Assembly (NCBI RefSeq): GCF_000003605.2
Contig: NW_003130854.1
Location: forward strand, 200,099-264,098
DNA: 64,000 nucleotides
Source: Saccoglossus kowalevskii
Taxonomy: Eukaryota > Hemichordata > Enteropneusta > Harrimaniidae
Direction of reading: 5' to 3'
Of this stretch, positions 40,844 through 63,543 are shown in pieces. Below the pieces are notes generated by a model. The model searched no databases and had not been told where the DNA came from. It saw only the letters and a list, made by a program, of their open reading frames with translations. How positions within the stretch are numbered: the stretch's first letter is position 1; each line of letters starts with the position of its first letter. The position numbers were made by a program, and so were the translations under genes.

Positions 40844-41452
40844 TCACATAATGATACAGCTATTACGTTGTAAACTGCCTCTCATTCTGGTGGTGGATGG
40901 CCTATCTCTGGCATCGCTTATCAACCTCACCACTTCGCCGAACAAAGATACTATGTGCCAGTTGTACTTAGCCGAACATTCGACGTAACCCGATTTCCAA
41001 TTCTTCCTAACAATGTGGGCAATATCTCTCTTTGATAGTTCAGTACATTTACCAAGATCACATTTATTCGCGGCGACAACTATCGGTAATTCATGACCAT
41101 TACACTCGCGGTAGTCCAGTATCTGCTCACGGAGATCTTTCACATGCTGGAAGCTGTCCCCGATCGAAACATCGAATACAATAATAAACGCCGCAGCATC
41201 CGTGATATCGTTCGAATATGACTGAAAGTCCACCCAGTCGTAGAAGCTTCTCTTTTTGAAATATTGCAGTGGAGTTGAATCGATAATGTTCAGTTGGTAA
41301 AGATGTTGATTTGCTAAAACAACGGACGTGTATGTAGATGTGGACTTGGTTGGGAAATGCTGGCGGGTGAATATACAATCCTTATATTGTTGGATGATAG
41401 AGCTTTTTCCTACTGCAGGCGCGCCTAGTACTGCAATGTTGATTGTTTGCAT
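40844..41452 (-). CDS. RASL10-like small GTPase, copy B (202 aa, single exon)
   Basis: Paralogue of the 14.1 kb gene, with exactly the same length (147 of 202 residues identical by hand count). G1 loop GAPAVGKS, IIDSTP in place of DTAGQ, NKCD, ECSAKYNW and a CIIM prenylation box. The longest open frame begins 34 codons further up, at 41,554. I start at MQTINIAVLG because copy A begins there and has an in-frame stop just above. Divergence clusters around residues 81-100, 111-140 and 171-190, while the nucleotide-contact motifs and YDWVDFQSYS are unchanged. This pattern suggests that both proteins are under constraint. A TATATATA stretch lies close above the start codon, but its role is unproven. 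Confidence 0.92.
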   Translation of the reverse strand: MQTINIAVLGAPAVGKSSIIQQYKDCIFTRQHFPTKSTSTYTSVVLANQHLYQLNIIDSTPLQYFKKRSFYDWVDFQSYSNDITDAAAFIIVFDVSIGDSFQHVKDLREQILDYRECNGHELPIVVAANKCDLGKCTELSKRDIAHIVRKNWKSGYVECSAKYNWHIVSLFGEVVRLISDARDRPSTTRMRGSLQRNSCIIM

Positions 41453-44400
41453 TGTGGATCTGGGGCCAGTGTATATATAAACGATTAATACAACGTCAAT
41501 GTCACGCTGAACCGAGTGCTCAAATACAGATATTGTTTCAACTACCATGTGCATTCAATCGCTAATGATATATATATCCAATACGATCGCAGTGTCCCAC
41601 ACTTGCAAATGGATTGTGTCCAACCTACGACGTTTCTGTAACGAAGCGAGCGTGCGTTTCAGCAAAGCCCTTCTAACCAGGGTAGTGTAGAAGTAGTTAA
41701 GGTGACCAATCAACGGCAGTATCCCTAGGTGTGTTGAAAAAACACAAGTGAATTGGAATGTTACTATTATTATGATGTCGTCATTGTAATTCTGCTGCAT
41801 ATATTTCGGAATTGAAACATTCAGCGCTTACACACGCAACTTACAGTCACGGAAATTGTGCAAAATACCACACACATTCAATTGGTTCGATACCTCTATT
41901 CAAATGCCTCGTAATCTGTGGATTTGAGGATTGAAGTTAATCCCTCCACGGAATGCAATCCAATGAACTAACTGGAACGATCTAAAAACGTGATCAACGG
42001 CGGCATTGACAAATGAAATGTACAATGTAATCAAATTTCGTTTTTTTCGGAGTCGTCATATAATGAAAGAAACATTATTACTAGGCTTTAGTGGAATGTA
42101 TAACTGTGTATTTTGTCTGTGCGCTCAATTGCGTGCCTCGCCTCCAGTTATGTTACTCGAGTCCCTGTAAAGTTAATTAAATCCAATGTGGAAATAAATG
42201 CGGACAGTAGTGCGTGATGTACGAAACCTTCTCATGCTGAAAATAAAAAGATATATATGACGTTTTCGGTTATGGTCGCAGTTCATACTTTTTGCTATCA
42301 TATTATACTTTTGGACTTTCCTACATCACTGCTTGTATCCGAACTATTTAAATAGCGTCATTTTCGGAAAATTGTTGTATATTTTAAATTATGAAATTTC
42401 ATAACAATACCAACTTGATTTGTATTTTATGCACCGGAATGATACTCTAAATAATCAAAAGGGAAGTAAGTGTCAATGATTTTGTTTTCAACTCTTTCTC
42501 GAGGAATTACAATACATTGAGGATACATCTCATGAGAGATCATACAAATATACGGTTTCAAATTTGATATCATGTATATCCCATTCATTCGTTGTTATGT
42601 GGCTTCTGAGAACTGAACATTAACACAGCAATCGTAATTTATGAGCGCATAGTCAGGATATTGTGGAACGTAATAGGACATCCGCATAAAATATCGCCGC
42701 TCGTGAGCACCGTTTAACGACAGATTACCCTACCTGTAATTTGAATCCAAGATTATATTTCGGTTCCGGGGATGCATCATTAACAAGATTACCACAACTC
42801 CCCATTTTTTTTGCGCAGCGAACTTGAGGTTGGGGAGAATTTGAAATTACAGGTTAAAGTCAAGTTTTATAACATACGCGCGTTTTGATTAACATCTAAA
42901 ACTAATAGAAATGTTCAAATGAATATAATTTTTAATAATAATTCAAGAAATATTGCATGAAACCACCAATATATGTTCGTTTCACATACTATCAAGAATA
43001 TTTGTGTACTCGACAAATTCCCAAACCCCACAACATGATTGGGCAGATAGACTCAAATGGACGGCCCAGCTTCATAAAAACCTCGAGAAATATGTCATAA
43101 TGACAATGATGAGAATCAATTATACTATGCACTGCTCATTTTTGAAACATCGCGTTCTCATTGATGGATTGGTACATCCAGCAGCTCTGTTTTCGCATGT
43201 CGTTGCTCGTGAATCTTCGATGCGTAACTAAAATGCAAACGTCGACAACGCACTTACCACACCGCTGATGTTTGCTTAAATAATAGATGCGTCCCTGTCT
43301 CGTCCATTATTTCGCACATCCCCTCTTATAACGTAATAATGGACAGTCCATCGTTCTTGATGTCTTAAATACCAGAGCTCGGATGCGTATGTTTGCTTTA
43401 AAAATTGGATCGACTTTTCCCCGTTTATTATTATGTATATCCCAGTCCTCGCTCTGTCTATCACTTAATAATGGGCATTGCTTCCACACTAAACACTAAG
43501 CCTACTTGTAGGATTGACGACTCGAAGAATTCGGAGTTTTCAATGTAACAAGTCAACATGTCATAGTGTTTTAGCACGACGTCTTATTACAATTTGATCT
43601 GAAATCCCAACGCTATGTTTGGGTAGATTTCTAAATATTCTAGATAAATTAAATTAATTTTATAGATTTGGTGTGCTTTAAGACTGAATTCCAAAAATGG
43701 GTCAGTTATTTAAGTATGGTCTTAACTCGTGGTTCAAGGACAGAAAAAAGTGACTGACGCTTTACTGACATATCCATAAAAATACAACCTTGCCCGTACA
43801 TGTAAAATATATTGTGTTGGTTTGCGGGAAGTCGTTGTCTGGCATTTAAAACAATCAATAAACAGTGATACGTCTTCGTCTTAGCTAATCACTTTTTTTA
43901 TCGATACATTTTTCAAATTAGAAATTCCCAGTATATATCATAATAAGTGACAGTGCATTTACAAGTTCAAGAACACGTATACTGTAGACTACCAGTTCAA
44001 CTGTAACAGTTTTAGTTCATTGTATGTTCATATCGATCCATTAGGATGTAGCGATATTGATTGTATCAGACACGTTAAAATCCTACGTCGTTGTACACAT
44101 TATGTGACGTACATGTACAGCTGTTTGCAAGCTATAAATATATAACAAATGTAACAGATTACGTCACTAAGGACATAATAGTATTAATTCACGTCATAGT
44201 AATATTTTCATTACGACACCAAAGACTTGTGATAAATGTCACTGTGTATTCTGAACATTGCAGGTAATACTCCAAAGGAGACTATACATAATATGTGTAT
44301 TACCTTACTCATCTGGTTAGTTCATTGCCAAGGTACATGGGGCTGGCAGGAAATCTAATCCCTGTAATAGAGAAAATGTGTGTTAGTATAGGTATGCAAA

Positions 44401-47400
44401 TAAACACAATATAATTAAATGAAACTTCAAATACACAGTATATCTACATTATGCTGTTCGTAGAGACAATGTTTGGGATACAGCGTATACAGTATATGTT
44501 TTCAAATTTGCCGTGGCTTGAACTTGTACCCTCATTTGACATAGTGTGAATTAAAAAATACGCATCATAACACGAAATTAAAGATTAAGTAGTCAAAGTT
44601 CGACAGTCATATTTTTCTTACAAAACTGATTGAACTAAAACGAATCTAATTAACTATGTAGACTTCGTATTGCCATTGCAAGTGTAATATCCGGTTACTT
44701 CAAGCAGTTAACCACATTATAGTCACTGATAGTTCAAAGTGCTCTGCATATACCTTAATGTCGTAGGAGACTTATATTTCATTCCCGATAAGTTTAAATT
44801 AATAACACGATGTACATGTTCACACTCATGGATGAGGTTCAGACTGATTGAGAACTGAGTAGCAACCCTAAACACCATAATGTCCTGTGAAAATAACCGT
44901 ATGTGTCCGTATGATATCATCGGATGCTTGGTCGTTTTTATTAATTTAAACAACTGAATCGTCTCAATGTATCCTTTACAAGAACAGCAGACGATCGAAC
45001 TGATATCATTGAATACTGTCAGTACTTTTCAAAGTAGTGTTAATCTGAACAAAAATCAAGAGAGACTCCACATTATACATGATCGATATGATGTTCTGAA
45101 TTACTGTCGATAATATACACTATTTTGAATGCATATTGCGTCGAACGGTAGCCACTTTACGTCATGCATCCGTCGCATTTCGATCGCTGTAATAGTTCTT
45201 TAATAGTCGTTGCTATGGTATGTTTGTCTCTTTCGTATAAATACAGATCAAACACTAATAACTTAAGTGACAGAGTTGTTGAAACGACAGTTATAAAACG
45301 AGTAGTCGTACATTTTGCTCGATATTGGATTTTTTATCGTAAAATGAAAACATTGATTTAGTGGCGTCTAATGAACTTTGGGGGAGTAGTGAATGTGTGT
45401 GTGTACTGTATCACTTCGTCAACATATAACATAGGAACACTGAACACAAATATTAAAACATACAACTATCCTTTTTCGCAATCTCTGCTTGGATATCATA
45501 TACGTTATCAACAATACCAACCAGACAGACGGTTGTGGTCGCATTGGATATGGATAAACTATTATAAGTAAACTCGCACGCTGTGACTATTGATTAATAA
45601 TCATTTTCCAGGGCACTTATTTATGTATATATCGTGCAATCTTGCATTTATAATATTTCTAAGACATGGTGAGATTAATATTTATTGAATTTATGCTCAG
45701 TATAATAAAGATGGATATATAGGTTATTTATTAATATATTAGTATATAAAATATACATATATTGTATTGCATTATTTACCAAAAAATATTAAAGCGTGTT
45801 ATATTTGCAATATATGTATATATACATATTACATCAGTGGGTTTTCAATATGCGATTGTTAGTAATGGCGACCAGACTGATATTAAATTCTACCAAGGAT
45901 GATTTATGCAGCATGGCAAAAATTACGTTGTTTTGCGACATGGGTAGTTCCCACTTACAGTTTGTATTAAATGACATATACTACAACTTGTTATTATGTA
46001 TTTATTAGTTGCCCATGTGTGCATATATCATGTTCTATCAGGAGTTTGGTGCGGTGCTTTCAAGTCAGTCATGATGCAAATTGAATATAACATCTCAGAT
46101 GTATTATTCATGTGTCTCTACCCAGGGCAGTGCATTTACATTCAGAATGAGTTATCCCTAGCACCGTTTTTGTTCACGCCCGAATATTGAGTGATAATAT
46201 TATGGACGACTTACTAGAAAATACGTACGTGCTTTGAATTTGAATTATCCGATTACAGATTCGGGTTACCATGTCCTTAATAAACTAGCCTGATTTGTGA
46301 TTGCAATAGCATATGAATTTACCACATAGACTATATATACTATTACTAGTATGTCTGGAAGCCTTTAAAATTGCGTTCGCGCATCTGTCTAAGTCGCACG
46401 TATAATTGCCATGATAACTTGCAATTAGATAACGCCACTTCGTAATGGATATATGGTCAGGGTATTCTAAGTTAAAACCTAGTACAATCTGTATAACCTG
46501 GTCACGAATGATATGACAACACAAAATCGATTATGGAGATTGGAGCAGGAGTTGCATATGCCAAGATTGCCGGTTGAAATCATTGTGCAGCTCAAAGAAG
46601 AACGTTTGTAGAATGCATTCAGTTATGGATTTGGCGATTGATGGAACATATATTAAGGGTCTGGAATACTGATGGATAGACATAAAAGTTCAATAGTTCA
46701 TAGTTCAATCAAGCAATACAGAATACAATATTTATTTAACAGTATTTGGATGTAGCTATTTGTGTAACGTGCACATATATTTAGTAGCAACAATCAATAT
46801 ATTAGGATATATTTCCACCTTCATTTTTTTATTCATTGGAATACAATTATACGTGGCGAATGATGCTAACATTCACTGTGAATTTCTTTATCTAAAATCA
46901 TTTAATTTTGTAGTAAACAGATAATGCCACAACTCAAATGCCTCATACAACGTCAAGGAATTACCAAGTAATATGGCCATGACCCTCAACTTTGACCATA
47001 CATCATTGAATACATCATATTAACTGGAGAATCACAATAACGGTGCAAATAGTTGCAACATTCGTTCATATCACCTACCGTATAATATTTGTAATTTTCG
47101 TTCGCATGTGCGATCCGTCACAACTACAAAAACATATGGTATGTCCTATCCATTATAGAACCAATCCCACAATATAGTAATGTGTTTTTCTTTCATTTAG
47201 TTTTATGTATGTTCATTTATAACACGAGTTTACTAAAATAAAATGTTCACAATTCAGTACGATTTACTAACGGTACACATATCTCTCTGACAGGCATAGT
47301 ACAGCTGTGGACAATATTGATTACATGTAGCTATCATGTCAGCGAAATGTCGCAATAAAAAATAAAGCTAATAATATGTATTGATTATTCTATTCAAAGC

Positions 47401-49806
47401 ATGGTACAACGGCAATTGATACACAATCATTCGTATCAATGTGTTTTGGCATGTGTGTATCATGTTGTACAATGGCTATGTCAATGGCCAAATATCGGAT
47501 CTGAATTCTGTCTTTCCCATGTTGTTTCATAAACTCTTAACGTTCGTTACAAAATATTAAAAACCTTATCTGCGCTGCATGCTATAAGTTGAATATACAG
47601 ATAAACATCACTGACATATTTCTATTATACTATCGCGATGAAATACATAGCAGATATAGCGCACGCAGCATTGCGTATATAATACTCCTACCTGTCTACC
47701 GGCTGAGATGGTGACACAGCTACCGACCAGTTGTGAAGGATGTATCGGTATATGCAAATTACTGTGCACGTGATGTATGACGAATGTTATAAATTCCATC
47801 ACCACAGAACATATATGACCTACAGATGTATTCGTCGTTATTGTTGTCCAATCACATAGGGAGATGGTTGCATGAATTGCCAATCATTATATATTCATTG
47901 TTGGTCGTGGTGGTTCTTTCCGTTTAGTTTTCCTATGTTTGGTACAGTGCAGTGGACATGTTTACTTAATTTGATTACCCAAGCTGTTGTTATTAAATCA
48001 CGCCAAAATCAATTTCGCTATTAGCATAATTATAAGCTGCCGCAGACTGGAAGGTCGGTGTATCACATTGACGATTAATCAGCGTGAAATTTTACGCATT
48101 GTTGAGTGGATTGGTAATTATGTTTTGCTGTTACAGTATAGGCTTGAATAAAAAAAAAAGTGGCAGAACAAAACTATTGTGCAGGTATCTACTAATTAAA
48201 TAGAACATACTCAGAACAAAAGTACCCTTTATATTGTAGCATATATACAATTATGAGTTAGACAACTCTGATTTAAATTAAAACTGAAAATAAATTTGTG
48301 AAGAGTTTTGTACAGAGCGATGCGGACAAGTCTATGAAAGCATGCATTGCTCATACTAAGGTCATTGATCTATATGTGCCAAGTTTTAATCAATTAAACG
48401 CGCATGCTGCTGACACACTCCATGCGATTACGATAGCGTGTGTAATTTATTGATTCAGGGTCGTTTCAGGATCATTTACTGTTAAATAAATCACTCCACT
48501 ATCTGTCACTCCCTATCTATAATCATTGTGTTATACACATACGTTTTTTAGGACAGCTCCCGATGCTTATGGTGCAATATACGAAATATGTGACGTCATG
48601 TGTAGTGTCCGAAATGACTGACGATTCCAGAAAAAATCATGAATTGATTGCTCAGTAAAAAAAATACAGCTGCGAACTGCTTTCATAAACACACTGTTTA
48701 CGCATGGCTAACGTTCATCAATCAAAAATAGTGCAATAACCCGTTATGTTTCGAGTATGTAAATCCCGATCAATAATAACTACACATTCTGGTTAAATTG
48801 GAAGAAGCAATAAAGCTGCATTTCTTAAATAGTTCAAAATTCATCCACGAATCCTTGTATCAATAATTATTTTCGGAGTATATCGTTTTACATCGTATGC
48901 CTAGTACATATAGCTCATTGTGTGCGCTTTATAACACGGACAGCGAAGCACTGCCATCTTCAGCATATCAGCACTGTACATGGAATGAATGGTCTAGACA
49001 TATGAACAATTATAACACGGAGATAATATAACGACGGTGAATTGACGTCACAACTTCTCATTACAGTCAAAAATGCTTAAATCCACGAATAATACCAGAT
49101 GTATGTTGTCAGCACAATATACAAATCATTGAAGATAAGTATTACTGTGACATTTGTGTTGAAAGGTATAATCCGATTACAAAAGTCGCACTGCGATGCG
49201 GTGATTCTGCTTGTATTTTCTGATCGCATACGTGTGCCCAGATGACACTGATGGTTGAGTTACTTTAGATCGCAACATTTACGTCATCTCCATAATTGTC
49301 TGATGAATCGTCTTGCCCTTATTTCGGTGACGGCAATTTGTTTTTTTACAACTATGTTATTTGTTTTATATTTCTTGAAATCCAAGAGAAAATGATGAAT
49401 AAATAACTCAACTTTTCTTTACAGATACTTTTCATTACAAATTGGTTCTATATGTAGTAGCAAAAAGTACGTTCCCTTTGAGTTAGATCAATATCGACCA
49501 GACGCATTATGAGTATAAATCAATAGTCTGAGAAAAACAAAATATCAAAGCAAACCGACAGGAAACAGATCATATAATGAGGCATAGATACAGGTTCGTG
49601 TGCGTGCCGGGTCTGAAACACTAACGTCCTTGCCATGTTTTTCTTCTTCTTTTATTTTAAGACTTGTTTTCAAACTGCATTTCTTAAATGTGAAAAAAAA
49701 CTGAAACAGATGTAGATTTTGTAATTCTCTTTCACAAACAGATTGACACATGTAATTCGAATATACTTAATAATAACAGGTTAATAAATGTTAATTATTA
49801 ATGATA
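41453..49806. other. Non-coding stretch upstream of RASL10-like copy B
   Basis: Contains the presumed copy B promoter. A weak inverted repeat (ACCTGTAATTT and its inverse, about 42,733-42,862) may be another small element. Short open frames show no recognisable domain. Confidence 0.45.
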
Positions 49807-49910
49807 ATGTTTAGTCATGGCCCATGTTTTGCTTCCCTACAAATATATATATATATATATATATATGAATATTTTTGTATGGAAGCAAAACATGGCCCAT
49901 GACTAAACAT
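49807..49910. repeat. Long hairpin with (AT)n centre
   Basis: Arms of about 30 bp (ATGTTTAGTCATGGCCCATG then TTTTGCTTCC, and its inverse) with one mismatch, followed inward by ACAAATAT-like pairing and a central AT microsatellite (about 49,841-49,866). It may be a foldback or MITE-like insertion; no target duplication is obvious. Confidence 0.85.
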
Positions 49911-52900
49911 CTGGAAAAAGTCCTGAACCTTTACGCAAATGCTTAGTCGCATTCAAAATCAGCTGAAGGCAGTGTACTACCAGAAAGTAACTAAGTATAC
50001 AAACACCTCAAACAAGTAACATATTTATAAAGATAACCGGAATAAGATTAAACTTGACTGTCCACCTAATCCGACATAAAGACTAGGTTGCTTCAAAGCA
50101 AATATTGTGATCACCAAGAATCTCAGCTATCATGATTAGTTATCTCAAGACACAAGCCTTGGAAATGCTGACGAGTTCAGGAAATGTTCAGGGAACGGGA
50201 GATTGTGGCACGCCATGACTGTTATGTACTTCTCTGCTTGATTGAGATTTGGCACATCTGTAGATTTATTAATTCATTTTAAGTAATGCAAAACGCACAC
50301 ATAATCAGAATAGTTCTTGTAGGATAATACGGTGTGTTATATTATATTGCTATTTTTACAGTAACCCAAAGTACTTCATATTGTTTATTGATAAAGAATC
50401 ATTATTCAGCTACAAAAAATCATATATACAAGCCTCATCACAGGATTATATATTTAGAATTTATTTTGGTGCATAAATTACGAATGACTAAGCTAGCTTC
50501 AGGCATTGTTACTGTAGTGTTGTGCACTGTTAGCGTATATTTAATATATATAAAAACAGCTTAGATGTTTACAACGTCACGTATACCTTATTAACTTTTC
50601 ATTACTATAACACCTTATAAATTATTCAACCTCTTCAAATATTTTTTCAATAAAAAATTTGTAATGATACATACACCTCTTAAACCTAAACATATTGTTA
50701 AGCCACGTGCGTCTCGTTTTATCCCCATATTTAATATGTTTGTTTTTTAATTCTACTAGACTAACAGAGGAATACAAAACCTTTGTTTAGAGACAATTTA
50801 CCAACATGGTGTAATTTTTTTAAAAAAAGTTGAGAACGGCTTAATTACGTAAACATTCACCCAGTGTAAATTTAACAGACGCTTACAACATGATTGTTAT
50901 ACTCTCAAATAAAGAGGTCTAACCCTTGTTTTTTGACAAATCACAATTCCCGTTATTTGTGTGCAACCTTGATGTAAGTCGTTTAATGTTTGTTTATTAT
51001 GTTCCTCAATATTATATAATATGGAAAAATCGTAAGTCTATATATAGAATGATATACGTGAATGACTAAACAAGATCATTCATGAATACAGCCATATGTA
51101 CATAATGATTGGAAGACCACTACAAAATTCCCTGTTTTTAATTTCCGTTCAAACAATTTTCCATTTTTTTGTTTCCTTAATTACCTATATTTCCTCCAAT
51201 ATGTGAAATTCAGTTCAGACTGAATTATTGTTTGGGGTGTGTTTAAGACAATGAAATGTCACATGGTTTGAAAATCACGAACGTCGCTGGTTTGTGTAAT
51301 GTGACTTGCGTGTAATTGGCGTCGGCCATCTTTTCTTTCAAGATTGTTGACATCAGTCAACCCGTAACGTTGTCGTCGAATGCCTGTATTGCGTCTATTA
51401 TATGAATCAACAATACGAAAAATAGACTTGGAAACAATAGAAGATTTTCCACTTTTTTACGAAGCACTAACTTGCCGCATTACTGCACTTGCTATGTTCA
51501 ATTAAAATCCAGAAATTTCCTACTTTATTCCGGTTGAAACGCAGAGCACATACTCTATGTCGGAAGTTCAGTAGCACTACAATCCTGATCCATTCACCCA
51601 GAGCCTATAAAGGAGTACACGATGTTCCAGTTTACATGAATATATTTTTGCTACAGTCTAATGGATCTTTTTAATTTCCGAGCGATACTGCCGGAAATTT
51701 ATATCTAGTCTAATTGTTTCCACCATATCCTATAGTAGAAAGTACTTTCACAGATTAGTATTATGTTCGAGGTCAGATACGTCAACTAGTTCCGCTCCAA
51801 ATGTCATAAATAAATCCACAGAGAAATTGCATATAAGTGGAACCTAGCTGATTGCTCTTTTTTTCTTCAGCCACAAGATGCATTCGCTTTCCCACGTTTT
51901 TTTTAAGCTATTATCATGAACTTGTTGTTCAAACCATGAACAGCCGGTTACCATCAGATGGGTTAAGAAATAGTAAGTACTGCTACGGTAATATTCGGTT
52001 ATGCTGCCTTGATTACCACCTGCTTTATGTTAATAGGAGTTACAAAATCGTTACGAATCATGAATAGACGTTTGATGTCCGAGAAAAACATCACAGAGAT
52101 GAACACGCGGTAAACGAATTCTCTGTATGTCAAAGGCTAATTTGTAGCATCGTTAAGGTAACAAGATAACTGCATATAACGAGTACTGTCAGCATTAATG
52201 ATATAAACTACGCCCATCTGCATACTGCCCAGATTAGTGGAATAAATTTAACATAGTACCACTCAGCTCACTTGAATAAATAGTGCATAGTTCTGGGGAC
52301 AGTAGATGAATAATTATTAATAATTGCTGACAGATTTGTATTCTTTTTTAATATAGCAGAAAGTAGAATTTACGCCCGAATCATCTATGCAAATGCCCGG
52401 TGAAGATCTATTTGACGTTAGGTGAAACAACGATTCAAAATTTGTTGCTTAACACAAGTAGTATGATTGTCAAGTATAATGTGTTTCCAAGAGGAAACAC
52501 TGTTGGTTGAGTGACGTAATGGTTTCATCGAATAAAGACGCATTTCACAATTGTATCATTTTTCATTAATATATTATATTAACGACAGAAATTACAAATA
52601 AAAGTAGGCAAACATTGCCTTAATATAACAAACTATTGCCTGACTGATGAATATCATTCTTATATAAACTATACATTATTTCAATATGCACATGTCATAA
52701 ATTTAAAACTTTTAAAATTTCAGAAGGTAATTTTCTAATGTGAAAACCTCAAGTGTTATTGCTAAGTGGGTAAATGACATGTAATAAAATGTAGAGTGTC
52801 TGAAGTAGCAACACAACATTCCATGCACAACCTAAGCTGTTTAAAGTTAAATGTTTTTTACAGGAATAGGTTATAGTCGGTTCATATTCAGATAAGCCCA

Positions 52901-53894
52901 CAAACTAATATTGAGATGTAGAGAAATTAAACCTATTTAACCAATAACTGAAAGTGCATTAGTAATAACGTAGAAATAACGTTATACCTTCTGAACAGTG
53001 TAAATGGTGCCCAAACAATAGTGAAATCGTACAGCTCTGAAATGAAATGAAAATAATGGCTATAATTATATACGATTTAAGATTTATACAATTTTAATAT
53101 CAGCAGCAGTTGGGATGAATAATATGGTACGTGGAGTGAATAGCAATTGCGTAGTAAAGAATAGATTTAAAGATTTGGAAATTGTAATATATATCTGTAT
53201 TAACCAGTGTTTTTGGTGGGTTTACATTTTTCAAAAACTGGGTGATAAACTAAAACATAGTCCTGAAGAATAGTACATGGGAATTTAAAAGAAATACAAA
53301 TTTGTGATATTTTGCTAAACAAAAGATTCCATCTTATAAATGATACAAATAGGGGGGGACCTGAAATTATTTCCATGGGAACATCTCAATTAGTATTCCG
53401 TATAACGTTTAATGCTACTCTGGCAGACATTTAAAATTTGTCAAAACACCTAAAAACACACAGAATATTTGTTTTTCTTCGGTCCTAAAAGTAATCAGCA
53501 ACATTTCAGGAAATACATGTATCAACAGTGTATTAGGTGCACCCGCCCTTAAAAAATAGCAATGTAAAAAAGCACCTAGTAATACATTGTGAAAACGTTG
53601 ATGCATATATAGTATGAACCAACCATTTGGCATAAGTTAAATTCTGTATTCAAGGTTCTAGGGACAATAGTAGATGATGAGAAAGACTTCATCCTACTCA
53701 ACCCTGCATCTAATTACACATATTCAATCCAACAGCGGAAACTAACACAATTTACACATTAATTGAATAACATCTTCTGTTGCAAGGTAATAATGAGGTC
53801 AGTCGTAATTGTATTCAAGTATCCTGATGTGAATTGTAAATTACTATCAGCCATAGCATACGCCATTTCAAGATAATTATAAAGCTATTTTTTT
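49911..53894. other. Intergenic region and probable MAPKAPK5 3' UTR
   Basis: The right end, below the stop at 53,895, is expected to be transcribed 3' UTR. No canonical AATAAA was noticed on the minus strand nearby, only ATTAAA variants. The rest shows nothing recognisable. Confidence 0.45.
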
Positions 53895-62591
<8,697 letters not shown>

Positions 62592-62822
62592 CTGAAGGAA
62601 TAAAATTAAAAGAACCGAATAATTAAGAAAAATTAATAACAAGTAATGATTAAAACAAATTGTTCATCAGCCTGCCATGAACAAAATAACGATTCTGGTC
62701 AATTCTCAATTGATGCTTTGATTTTGAAATTCATTTATATTGAAATGACAAGTCTAATAAATTTACTAGCTGATTTATATTTGCTGATTTCAATAGGAAA
62801 TTGCAATCAATAAATCAGTTAC

Positions 62823-62867
62823 CTCGATATATATTATAAAAACAGCTGTAATTTTTGTAGAAGGCAT
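62823..62867 (-). CDS. MAPKAPK5: Candidate MAPKAPK5 first coding exon
   Basis: An ATG with A at -3 opens 15 codons (MPSTKITAVFIIYIE), followed by the donor GAG/GTAACT in the phase 0 that the next exon needs, and the length is close to the 12 residues expected. Against it, the sequence is hydrophobic and does not resemble the human N-terminus. A rival is a two-codon exon, ATG GAG followed by GTAAAA, at 63,578-63,583, with a better start context (GCCATGG). The real exon could also lie outside the window. Confidence 0.25.
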
Positions 62868-62908
62868 ACTATAGTGAATAAAACTAAAAAGGCTTGTTGC
62901 ATTAATAT

Positions 62909-63046
62909 GAGGTTATTACGAGGATACCTTAAAGTATGCACGAAGACAGTACAGTGGAAGTATTTACCGACATGCAACAGAGCTACGTCGTAACTTATGG
63001 CATTTCGGTGACAGATTTACAATAATTATTAATATTATTATTACAC
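62909..63046 (+). mobile_element. Repeat family member 2, shorter copy
   Basis: Begins GAGGTTATTACGAGGATACC, continues TTAAAGTATGCACGAAGACA and ends TAACTTATGGCATTTCGGTG, then ACAGAT and a TAA/TTA-rich tail. It matches both ends of the 58,930-59,337 element but lacks its interior of about 250 bp. Confidence 0.6.
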
Positions 63047-63543
63047 TCAAATAAAAAAATGTCAAGCCAAGTGAAAGTCAGCAAGATCACAGTATTAACC
63101 ATATAAATAAAATTACAATAGAATTTGTTTTTACTGAAAAATCTCTATATTTAAAGGAGAGGGTTGTCCCATAGCACATGTTCAAATTTTGTGTAAGTGA
63201 ATGATGATTTTTGCATGTGTTGTACTCTGTAAACTGATTTACTTTCACAACAATAACATGTTTGTAAATCATGAGACAATGGAAATAACGAAGTTTTGTA
63301 GCAGTGATTTTCGCAAATTTTTGTCTTCAAAACACCATCTCTAGCAGTGCCAATTGAACGGTTTGTCGTCTGTTTATTTCTACGGGTTTCATATCAAACA
63401 GGTCAATAAGATATCAAATATCAGTGAATATCCGAAAACAATTTAAAGGTTATAGAGTAGTATTTTCATGCTGCTACTTCGGTCAATTTTAGTGCGCCCT
63501 CATTTCTGGGGTGTTGAAAATGGGCAATGTTATTTTCTAATCA

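Noticed and set aside
41453-41554. 34-codon N-terminal extension of RASL10-like copy B
   Set aside because: Copy A starts at the equivalent MQTI with an in-frame stop just upstream, and the extension has no similarity to family members.
47608-47883. 91-codon minus-strand frame ending at a donor-like ACAG/GTAGGA
   Set aside because: No recognisable family, no convincing acceptor, and ordinary composition for a chance frame.
62592-62642. In-frame ATG at 62,642 as the MAPKAPK5 start
   Set aside because: It would add a hydrophobic MLLIFLNYSVLLILFLQ leader not found in MK5, and a good TTCCTTCAG acceptor lies exactly where similarity to human MK5 begins.
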